The position numbers and the translations under genes were made by a program. Below are positions 34,129 through 41,497 of a stretch of DNA of 64,000 nucleotides, in pieces; the stretch's first letter is position 1; each line of letters begins with the position of its first letter. The stretch is from Maribacter sp044594925 (GTDB lineage Bacteria > Bacteroidota > Bacteroidia > Flavobacteriales > Flavobacteriaceae), in contig NZ_CP138991.1 of the NCBI RefSeq assembly GCF_044594925.1, positions 744,001-808,000 of the forward strand, written 5' to 3'. Below the pieces are notes generated by a model. That model saw only the letters and a list, made by a program, of their open reading frames with translations. It made no database searches and had not been told where the DNA came from.

Positions 34129-34864
34129 ATTGAGTTTCTTTAAGTATTTTATCAATCAATAGGTCTAATTCTATCAATAGGTTTTTGTTATCTGCAATCC
34201 AGTATAAAAATTCGTCAGTATTGTTTTCGAATTCAATTTCTTTAAAAATTTGAAATTTATCTACCTTCAAGTTTGATTTTTCTTTCCAACGTAATGGGCC
34301 ATAGGCATCCATATCTTTAAAGGGATATCTTTTTGATAAATAGGGCCAAATCTCGTTATCTAATTTTGCGGCAAACCTTGATGTTCTATCTGTCAAGGCC
34401 TTCATTGTTCGTCCCCAATTATATATTGAATTAACCAATTTCTTATTCTGGAGCAATTCCAAACGTCCCGATTGTACGAGACCAGAAATGGTATTTTCCG
34501 AGGGTCTGAATATAGGAGGGTCAAAGGCATAAAAAAGTAAACTGTCTATATTTTGCTTTTTAAGATACGCTTCGTCTTTGCCTATATTATTCATTAATTG
34601 TCTGAGCGCAGCCTCGCATGATTCATTTTCCTCAATTCTTCTTTTGATAATCGCCTTGTTTTGCAAATATTCAGTCTGAATGTTCTTTAATATGGTCTGT
34701 TCTTCAAGTTTCTGGATTCGTTTTTGGTTCCAATTATTGATTTGCAGTGCAATCAGAATTCCTATAACCACCAAAATGATTTCACCTATGGCGTAGAGCA
34801 GGTACTTTGAGAATTTGTTTTCGGAAAGCAGTTTTTGACGGATTTTACGGAAGAATTTAATCAT
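34121..34864 (-). CDS. DUF6090-type membrane protein, array copy 1
   Basis: 247 residues. The N-terminus MIKFFRKIRQKLLSENKF is closer to the mini-ORF peptides (KIRQKLL) than to the other three genes (RIRKSLL). One membrane helix (YLLYAIGEIILVVIGILIAL) is followed by INNWNQKRIQ and an ectodomain with NTISGLVQSGRLELLQNKKL. It is the first full gene of the array as transcribed. Its ATG overlaps the stop of the first mini-ORF. Function is unknown. Confidence 0.85.
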   Translation of the reverse strand: MIKFFRKIRQKLLSENKFSKYLLYAIGEIILVVIGILIALQINNWNQKRIQKLEEQTILKNIQTEYLQNKAIIKRRIEENESCEAALRQLMNNIGKDEAYLKKQNIDSLLFYAFDPPIFRPSENTISGLVQSGRLELLQNKKLVNSIYNWGRTMKALTDRTSRFAAKLDNEIWPYLSKRYPFKDMDAYGPLRWKEKSNLKVDKFQIFKEIEFENNTDEFLYWIADNKNLLIELDLLIDKILKETQYE

Positions 34865-34958
34865 AGTTTGCGGATTTTACCCACCCCTCAATCCCCTCCA
34901 AGGAGGGGAGGCTTTCAGCGAGTAGTTTTTGGCGGATCTTTCTGAAAAATTTTATCAT
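34857..34958 (-). repeat. Mini-ORF/hairpin unit (copy 1 of 5), first in the array
   Basis: An intact 33-codon frame beginning MIKFFRKIRQKLLAE and ending SLPSLEGIEGWVKSANYD, with the perfect hairpin CCCCTCC-AA-GGAGGGG in its middle. No gene overlaps its start, so it is the 5' end of the array. The last 8 bases overlap ATG 34864. If translated it would be a leader peptide identical in its first 10 residues to the protein it precedes. Confidence 0.8.
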
Positions 34959-35066
34959 TGATTGGCGGTTTCTGATAATGAAGCACAACAATAAGATAAC
35001 ATCATTGGTACTATCCTACATATAAAACTAGTGCACTGATTTCTAGTTACCCTTAGGTTAGCTCAC

Positions 35067-36692
35067 TTACAGTTCCTTCACTTCTAAATAAAAATTAGGA
35101 TCCACTTTAAAATTGTCTACATTGGTTTTTAGGGTCTCCGTTTGCCATTCCGCCGTTGGTTTCAGCCAAAGCTCCTTATCATCGACAAATAGGCGTATAG
35201 GCATCGAAAAATCCTCAATAACATTGGTATAACGGTATTTGATGACATTGTCCGTTTCTACTTGATACTCAAATACGGGAATCTTTATGGTCCGTAGGTA
35301 TTGGTCAAACACCTTGGAAAAGTCCATTTCAGCCTTTTCACTGATATAATTTTCCACTTGCTGTGTGGTGACCGTTTGGTGGTAAAAGTCCTTGTTCAGC
35401 CCTCGTAAAATGCTTCGCCATTTTTCATCATCGTTAATGACCTGCCGAATCGTATGTAGTAGATTGGCACCTTTTGGATACATATCGCCACTACCCCTTT
35501 TATTTACTTCATAGACCCCAATGATAGGGCTCTCGTTCCTTATATTGCCACGAATGCCAATGGCATATTCGTTACCGGCTTGCTCCCCAAAATGATAGTC
35601 CACATAGAGTGCTTCGGAATAGGTGGTAAAGCCCTCGTGCACCCACATGTCGGCAATATCCTTATAGGTGATATTATTGGCAAACCACTCGTGACCCGCT
35701 TCATGAATAATAATATAATCGAACTTTAAGCCCCAACCTGTCTTGGAAAGGTCCCTTCCTAGGTATCCGTTTTGGTATTTATTGCCATAGGTTACCGAAC
35801 TTTGGTGTTCCATACCCAAGTACGGTACTTCCACCAGTTTAAAACTATCTTCATAAAAGGGGTAGGGCCCAAACCAATGTTCAAAGGCTTTCATTAATTT
35901 AGGAACATCGGTAAACTGTTTTTTTGCCTTTTCCAAATTATCGCGCAATACGTAATAGTCCAAATCCAAAACGCCGTTCTCACCTTTGTATTTTTCACCA
36001 AAATACACGTAGTCGCCAATATTTGCATTAACCCCATAGTTGTTGATAGGATTGGCTACAAACCAATGGTAGGTCTTGGTGTTGCCTTGTTCTTCTACTT
36101 TCCGCAGGCGCCCGTTTGCAACGCTCATAAGGTCTTTTGGGGCTTTAATACTAATGAGCATACTATCTACCTCATCATACATATGGTCTTTGTTAGGCCA
36201 CCAAACGCTGGCCCCCAATCCTTGACAGGAGGTTGCTACAAAGTGCTTGCCATTTTCATCTTTTTTCCATGAAAAACCACCGTCCCAAGGGGCTCTAACC
36301 GCTTCTTTTGGCTTGCCAGAATAGTGCACTATAATTTCATTGTAATCGCCCACTTTTTGCGGTTTTTCTAGATTTATAAAGTGCGCATTTACTTTTGAAG
36401 AGAACTTAAGTTCTTTACCGTCTTGGGTTACTTTTTCTATTTGAAGCGGAGGCTGTAAATCTACCTGAAGTACTTGTTTTTGGTTCAGTACTTTGTAACG
36501 AATGGTATTACTGCCAGCTATAAATTTATCATCAGGGATTACCTCAATATCTAGATGGTAATAATTTAAATCCCACCAAGCGCGTTCAGGGGTAATGCTG
36601 CCCCGCAGTGTATCCTGTTTGGTGAACTCTTGTGCTAGGGCCGTAGATAGGCTTGTAAGACATAACAATACAATTAATTTTTTCATTTTCAT
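35067..36692 (-). CDS. M1 family metallopeptidase (aminopeptidase)
   Basis: 541 residues with signal peptide MKMKKLIVLLCLTSLSTALAQ. The zinc site is complete: HEAGHEW at 330-336 (His330, Glu331, His334) and Glu353 in WVHEGFTTYSEAL, spaced as in M1 gluzincins. The exopeptidase substrate loop reads YLGMEHQSSVTYG in place of GAMEN, a common variant in Bacteroidota. The enzyme should remove N-terminal residues from peptides in the periplasm or outside the cell. It is shorter than full-length aminopeptidase N and lacks its C-terminal helical domain. Single gene, near an M28 peptidase. Confidence 0.92.
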   Translation of the reverse strand: MKMKKLIVLLCLTSLSTALAQEFTKQDTLRGSITPERAWWDLNYYHLDIEVIPDDKFIAGSNTIRYKVLNQKQVLQVDLQPPLQIEKVTQDGKELKFSSKVNAHFINLEKPQKVGDYNEIIVHYSGKPKEAVRAPWDGGFSWKKDENGKHFVATSCQGLGASVWWPNKDHMYDEVDSMLISIKAPKDLMSVANGRLRKVEEQGNTKTYHWFVANPINNYGVNANIGDYVYFGEKYKGENGVLDLDYYVLRDNLEKAKKQFTDVPKLMKAFEHWFGPYPFYEDSFKLVEVPYLGMEHQSSVTYGNKYQNGYLGRDLSKTGWGLKFDYIIIHEAGHEWFANNITYKDIADMWVHEGFTTYSEALYVDYHFGEQAGNEYAIGIRGNIRNESPIIGVYEVNKRGSGDMYPKGANLLHTIRQVINDDEKWRSILRGLNKDFYHQTVTTQQVENYISEKAEMDFSKVFDQYLRTIKIPVFEYQVETDNVIKYRYTNVIEDFSMPIRLFVDDKELWLKPTAEWQTETLKTNVDNFKVDPNFYLEVKEL

Positions 36693-36704
36693 TTATTTAT
36701 TAGT

Positions 36705-36774
36705 TCTCGACTCGGCTTGATATGACAGTGTACTAAGTAAAGTTATTTTATCTCGACTGGGCCCGAACGGACAG
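36705..36774. repeat. Two degenerate TCTCGACT...GACAG repeat copies
   Basis: TCTCGACTCGGCTTGATATG continues to GACAG at 36705-36728, and a second 24-base copy, TCTCGACTGGGCCCGAACGG then ACAG, lies at 36751-36774. They agree at most positions. From general knowledge, similar TCTCGACT-type interspersed repeats occur between genes in many marine flavobacteria. They lie between the M28 and M1 genes. Confidence 0.5.
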
Positions 36775-36782
36775 CCTATTAG

Positions 36783-38114
36783 CTACCTAAAAATAGCATT
36801 GGGAAATACGACCGGACTTTCAAATCCGTCTGCTCCCACAGATGAAACTCCAAAAAAGTAATTATCGATAACGATACCATCCAAAGTAAACTCGGTAACA
36901 TCTTGCACATACCTGCTGTTATCCCAGGTAGGGGACGTCGTGTCTCTCCAATAGATTTTATATCCTTTCGCACCATCCACTTTACTCCATTGAAACTTTG
37001 CGGAAGGTTCAACAATTCCTCCAATTTTAACTTCTTTTGGTGCTGGTGGTGCCCATGCGATGGAGGCCATACTTATCGCGTTTACCGCGGTCAACTTGGC
37101 AGCGTACTCAAAATTTACATGTTCCAATACATCGCCATAGGCAATACCGTCTTCCACACGGATATCCTGGTGCTGCTGGGTATAATTTTCATGTGCTTCC
37201 ATAATGCGGATACCGGGAAAACCGGCATCGTTAAAAGGGCGGTGATGTCCCCCACGACCAAAACGGTCTAACCGGTATATCATCATGGGGTTCATTTCTG
37301 GCATATAGGTTTTTGTGGTTTTATGCACATAACGTGCCAGTTGTCTGGAAATACCATCTACTTCACCACCGTAAAATCTACGTGCTTTTCGTTGTTTTTC
37401 GGTTTCCGTTGGAGGTACAGGTTCCGAGAATATTCTAAAATCCGTACTGCTGGTAATTCCGTCTACACCGGTAATGTTCCCTATCATATCGTTGTTGAAA
37501 ATACCGATGACTTCCCATCCTTGTTCTTTAGCGTAACCCGCGACACCGCCACCACCAAAGAGGCCTTGTTCCTCACCGGATAGCCCCATGTAAATGATAC
37601 TGTTTTCAAATTTGTATTTCGATAGGACCCTAGCGGCTTCCATGGTTCCGGCCATACCACTGGCGTTGTCATTGGCTCCCGGAGAATTGTCCGTATAATT
37701 GGTAGGGTCGCTCACACGCGAATCGATGTCCCCACTCATAATAATATAGCGATTGGGATATTTTGTTCCTTTTTGAATTGCCAAAACATTGACCACTTCC
37801 ACATCTTTAACAATACGTTGGTTGGCACCTTTTTTTACCAAATCCTTTTGATAAATTACATTTAGACAACCATTACAAGCCTCCGAAGTTTTCTCGAATT
37901 CGGCTTTTATCCATCGTCTTGCAGCGCCTATACCGCGCGTTTGCGATACGGTGTCGCTTAAGGTATGGCGTGTTCCAAAGTTTGCTAAGGTGGTAATATC
38001 CTTTTCTATGCGCTCCGCAGAAACGGCATCGATAATATCGTAGATGCGTTGGTCCGTTTGTGCGGTAAGGGAAAGGGTCAAGGTCAACAGACCAAAAAAT
38101 AGTACTTTTTTCAT
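36783..38114 (-). CDS. M28 family zinc peptidase with C-terminal Fn3-like domain
   Basis: 443 residues with signal peptide MKKVLFFGLLTLTLSLTAQ. The co-catalytic zinc domain shows SGDIDSR (~127-133), where most M28 enzymes have GHYDS, then SPGANDNASGMAG, GLSGEEQGLFGG (catalytic and metal Glu) and HRPFNDAGFPGIRIMEAHENY. A C-terminal fibronectin-type segment (~355-443, KFQWSKVDGAKGYKIYWRDT) is typical of secreted peptidases. It probably releases amino acids from peptides. It starts directly at the stop of the TMEM175-like gene, as the last gene of a four-gene unit. Confidence 0.9.
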   Translation of the reverse strand: MKKVLFFGLLTLTLSLTAQTDQRIYDIIDAVSAERIEKDITTLANFGTRHTLSDTVSQTRGIGAARRWIKAEFEKTSEACNGCLNVIYQKDLVKKGANQRIVKDVEVVNVLAIQKGTKYPNRYIIMSGDIDSRVSDPTNYTDNSPGANDNASGMAGTMEAARVLSKYKFENSIIYMGLSGEEQGLFGGGGVAGYAKEQGWEVIGIFNNDMIGNITGVDGITSSTDFRIFSEPVPPTETEKQRKARRFYGGEVDGISRQLARYVHKTTKTYMPEMNPMMIYRLDRFGRGGHHRPFNDAGFPGIRIMEAHENYTQQHQDIRVEDGIAYGDVLEHVNFEYAAKLTAVNAISMASIAWAPPAPKEVKIGGIVEPSAKFQWSKVDGAKGYKIYWRDTTSPTWDNSRYVQDVTEFTLDGIVIDNYFFGVSSVGADGFESPVVFPNAIFR

Positions 38115-38738
38115 TTAATCGGTTTTATACTTTTTATAAAATAAATAACTGTGTACGGAGCAGAACGGACCTAATAGGGCATATAAAATTCCAGGTAGTC
38201 CATAATTGATTCCAATTTGTAAATACGCAGTGATGATACTTATGACAGCGACCAACACAAATAGCCCAAAATGCCGCACATAAAACAGCAGTGACATAAC
38301 ATTTTCAAGGTTTTTAGATTTTTTATAGGCTCTATAATACATTAGGGACAGGCATAAGAATATAAGTGCAAATCCTATTCCGTACAGTTCAAAGATTCCG
38401 GCTAGTCTGTCTGGTGTCATACCTTGGGTTTGAAACCAAGAATTTATTAAGGACTTCAACGGAAAAACATAATACAGGACTACAAAAAGTAGTACAGCAT
38501 TGATGGAAATGATAACATTGTCCATATAATCCGTTCTACGAAAAAAATTATAATGCAGAAACCATAGGATGACCAACACAAAAAAACTAATGGCAAAACC
38601 TGTAAACAGTTTAAAGTCGATATCTATAAGAGAATCAGTGCTATCCGTTCCAATACTGACCACCAAAAGGGTAGCTGCAAAGGCAAAAACAGCATCGCTA
38701 AAAGCTTCGATTCGGCTAATATTATGCGGAAATTTCAT
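38115..38738 (-). CDS. TMEM175-family (DUF1211) potassium-channel-like protein
   Basis: 207 residues with six predicted helices. The family signature FSD lies in helix 1: RIEAFSDAVFAFAATLLVVS (~9-28). Prokaryotic TMEM175 proteins carry a single repeat of the lysosomal K+ channel and assemble as tetramers; the FSD motif supports that fold. Selectivity cannot be read from sequence. It is directly joined to the M28 gene with no gap and lies 21 bases after the MFS gene. Confidence 0.88.
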   Translation of the reverse strand: MKFPHNISRIEAFSDAVFAFAATLLVVSIGTDSTDSLIDIDFKLFTGFAISFFVLVILWFLHYNFFRRTDYMDNVIISINAVLLFVVLYYVFPLKSLINSWFQTQGMTPDRLAGIFELYGIGFALIFLCLSLMYYRAYKKSKNLENVMSLLFYVRHFGLFVLVAVISIITAYLQIGINYGLPGILYALLGPFCSVHSYLFYKKYKTD

Positions 38739-38759
38739 TGTCTTTAAAAGTATTAAAAA

Positions 38760-39926
38760 TTAATCGGATTTGTGCGCCTTTAGATGCCATAAGCCAAAAA
38801 TTGGTCCTAGTGCTAAAACCAAAAATAGGGTCGTAGGCGGTATGCTTTCTGAAATAAAGGCTAATAACTGAATACTAGCTATGGTTAGGGCAAAACCGAT
38901 ACAATTCACTAAGGTTAATCCAGTTCCTTTTAATTCACTTGGAATGGCCGAAGCCACCAAGTTGGAAAACTGTGGAGAATCTGCCGTTACGGCCATTCCC
39001 CAAAAACACCAAATTCCTAAAAAGAATGTAGGTGAGAACTTAAAGAATAGGGGAGAGATAAGACAGCATATTCCCGAAAGTAACAAGGCGGTGAAGGCTA
39101 CTTTTTTACTTCCGTATTTTTCTGATAGAAGACCACCTATGGCACAGGAAATACCACCTAAAGCGATAATTATACCGGTCCATAAAGGAATAGAAATGGT
39201 ATTGTTGGAAACAGCGTTGAAGGACTTAATGGCAAATGGGGTAAAAGCCCAAAACGCATAAAGTTCCCACATATGGCCAAAATATCCGAAAGCTGCCCTT
39301 TTAAAGTTTGGTATTTTAAAGAGTTCAGGTCCGGCATTGAGCTTTAGCGTTGTACTTTTCTTTTGGTATGGACCGTCTGGTACCAGAGTGTAAAGTAAAG
39401 AGCCACCGAAGCTAGTCAACAAGGAAGTGACGGTGATAACCGTTGTGGTTTCCTTACCCCAAGCTGTTCCGTTAATCAAAAAGGGAAGTGCCGTTCCCAG
39501 AACCAATGCCCCGACGAGAAAACCTAAGGCTTTTCCAAGGCCTTTTTCGTAGTAATCTGCGGCAATTTTCATTCCTACGGGGTAGATGCCCGCTAGAAAG
39601 AATCCTGTGCCAAAACGAGCCGAGAGCAATCCCCATTTTGTAATAGTATCCAGCAAAAGGTATAGGTTGCAGAGTGCAGCTAAGAAGGCGCAAACAAGAA
39701 ATACTTTAGAAGGGGAGAAGCGGTCCGCAAGCATCAGTAGTGAAAAAACCAAGGTTCCCGTAATAAAACCGAACTGCACCGATGAAATTACATAGCCCGC
39801 CAGTTCCGCTCCGAAGCCCGTTTTGCTTATCAGTGCATCTATAATGGTATTCCCTGCAAACCATGGAGATGTACAGGCGAATTGGGCGATGATAATTACT
39901 GGAAGTATGTATGGTTTTTGTGTCAA
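38760..39926 (-). CDS. MFS transporter
   Basis: 388 residues with about 12 hydrophobic helices. Motif-A-like and loop features are LLSEKYGSKKVAFTALL between helices 8 and 9 and MLADRFSPSKVFLVCAF between helices 2 and 3, the usual MFS duplication. GTALPFLINGTAW and FWGMAVTADSPQFSNLVA are compatible with a NarK/cyanate or sugar-type subfamily, but the substrate cannot be assigned. It is part of a unit with the genes at 39935 (8-base gap) and 38115. Confidence 0.85.
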   Translation of the reverse strand: MTQKPYILPVIIIAQFACTSPWFAGNTIIDALISKTGFGAELAGYVISSVQFGFITGTLVFSLLMLADRFSPSKVFLVCAFLAALCNLYLLLDTITKWGLLSARFGTGFFLAGIYPVGMKIAADYYEKGLGKALGFLVGALVLGTALPFLINGTAWGKETTTVITVTSLLTSFGGSLLYTLVPDGPYQKKSTTLKLNAGPELFKIPNFKRAAFGYFGHMWELYAFWAFTPFAIKSFNAVSNNTISIPLWTGIIIALGGISCAIGGLLSEKYGSKKVAFTALLLSGICCLISPLFFKFSPTFFLGIWCFWGMAVTADSPQFSNLVASAIPSELKGTGLTLVNCIGFALTIASIQLLAFISESIPPTTLFLVLALGPIFGLWHLKAHKSD

Positions 39927-39934
39927 AAGATAGT

Positions 39935-41464
39935 TTATCGGAGGAAGTAAACTTTGGAGATTTTCCCATCTTCAACCTCATAGATAGCTACGGTGCTGAA
40001 CGTATTTCCGTTTGCAGTTATTTTTTCTTCATCAATCACTTTATTGCCGATAACAATTCTGTTTTTAATCTCGCAATGCAAATCAGGGGTGGAAGTGAAA
40101 AAATCGGCATAAACTTTTCTCATTTCTTCTTGCCCTTGTGACCTTTTTTCTACTGGATAATTAAACAAACTAATGTCGTCCGTATAGGTGTCCATAAACC
40201 TATCAATATCTCTGGCATTATAGGCATCCAATTGTTTTTGCACAATAGTTTCCGGATTAGGAGCCTTAGTATCGTCAAAAATAAAGGTCATGCGCTCAAT
40301 AGCGCCCTTGTCAACGTTATAAATGGCAACCTGCATTTGTTCAAATTTACCATTGCGAGTTACCTTTTCGTGGTCAACCACATTGCTACCAATTACAATT
40401 CGTTTTACAACCGCTACCTGATACGTCTTATTTGTAGGGGATAAACCCTCATAAATTTCTCGCATCCTTTTGTGGCCCTCATACCAAATTTTATCTGGAA
40501 AATTACTAACGATAACGTCAGCTGAGTAACAATTAATAAAAGACTCCAGATCTCCGGCATTATAGGACACTACCTGTTTCTGAACGATTGCTGCGGCAGG
40601 CGGTTCGGCCACTAAGGCCAGTTTTTGCCGGTTAGGGCTCACGGCTATTCTTGAAACATTATTATATTGTAAAGGATCAATAGTATGGAATGGACCCCAA
40701 ACCCCAGTGGTATCGGCTTTCACTTGGGCCAAAATACTATTTGTACCCGCTATTATGGTGTCTTCCGATAACCAGGCCATATCTTCCCTGCCGTTCCAGA
40801 TATAATTAATTGTTTGTGTTGCTCCAGAGATAGGATGTATCGTTTTTATTTCAATCTTTTCATTCGCCTTACTGATATAGCTTACCAAATCAGTATTCGG
40901 AACTTTGTGAAGCGATCGTCCGACATTTTTTTGGACTATATAGTTGGTTCCATCTTTTAAGTTTGCCACGACCAAATCCATACGGTTTTCAATAAGAACG
41001 GTACAGACGATAATATGGGCGTTGTACCATACATGATAGCCTACTTTTAAATCCTTTATGAGTTCTTGTGATTTTCCGGTATTAATATCATACTGATATA
41101 ATCTTTGCAAACCATCTGCGTCCAATCGAATAGCGGATACAGCTTCTTTTCCAGGAATTTTTAAAGGAGAGTATTCACTTCCTTTAGGGGTATCGGTAAT
41201 CCATTTTGTTGTATTCGTACTTATGGTATATAAGGCTATATCCGTCTGCCCATTTCTAGTGGATGAAAATAGAATAGTATCGTCATCCAAGAACGATGGT
41301 TGATTGTCGTATCCCTCATTATTTGAAATATTTAGAGGTTTTCCTAAAGCTTTTCTTTCTTCGTCGGTCATTACATCTACCAAAAACACTTCTGTATTAT
41401 TTTGCTGAGAAAGAGTCTTGAAGCTAAGTAAGAGTCCAAAGAGAAGTAACGTGTACTTATTCAT
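39935..41464 (-). CDS. Secreted TolB-like propeller with two SnoaL/NTF2-like domains
   Basis: 509 residues with signal peptide MNKYTLLLFGLLLSFKTLSQ. Residues ~40-290 are TolB-type strands (QPSFLDDDTILFSSTRNGQT). Two tandem NTF2/SnoaL-like domains follow, ~295-400 (VSYNAGDLESFINCYSADVI) and ~405-509 (LDAYNARDIDRFMDTYTDDI), clearly duplicated copies of each other. SnoaL-like folds bind small hydrophobic molecules or act as isomerases, but no catalytic residues can be assigned. First gene of the unit leading to the MFS, TMEM175 and M28 genes. Confidence 0.8.
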   Translation of the reverse strand: MNKYTLLLFGLLLSFKTLSQQNNTEVFLVDVMTDEERKALGKPLNISNNEGYDNQPSFLDDDTILFSSTRNGQTDIALYTISTNTTKWITDTPKGSEYSPLKIPGKEAVSAIRLDADGLQRLYQYDINTGKSQELIKDLKVGYHVWYNAHIIVCTVLIENRMDLVVANLKDGTNYIVQKNVGRSLHKVPNTDLVSYISKANEKIEIKTIHPISGATQTINYIWNGREDMAWLSEDTIIAGTNSILAQVKADTTGVWGPFHTIDPLQYNNVSRIAVSPNRQKLALVAEPPAAAIVQKQVVSYNAGDLESFINCYSADVIVSNFPDKIWYEGHKRMREIYEGLSPTNKTYQVAVVKRIVIGSNVVDHEKVTRNGKFEQMQVAIYNVDKGAIERMTFIFDDTKAPNPETIVQKQLDAYNARDIDRFMDTYTDDISLFNYPVEKRSQGQEEMRKVYADFFTSTPDLHCEIKNRIVIGNKVIDEEKITANGNTFSTVAIYEVEDGKISKVYFLR

Positions 41465-41497
41465 CGAAAAGTATAATTTTAATTTGAAATTTAAAGC

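Noticed and set aside
31736..34958. CRISPR array reading of the regularly spaced hairpin repeats
   Set aside because: The spacers are full-length genes of 400-800 bases, repeats are in both orientations, and no cas genes are present.
38881..39261. 126-codon plus-strand open frame
   Set aside because: Antisense to the MFS transporter; Pro/Lys-rich composition is that of a reversed membrane-protein frame.
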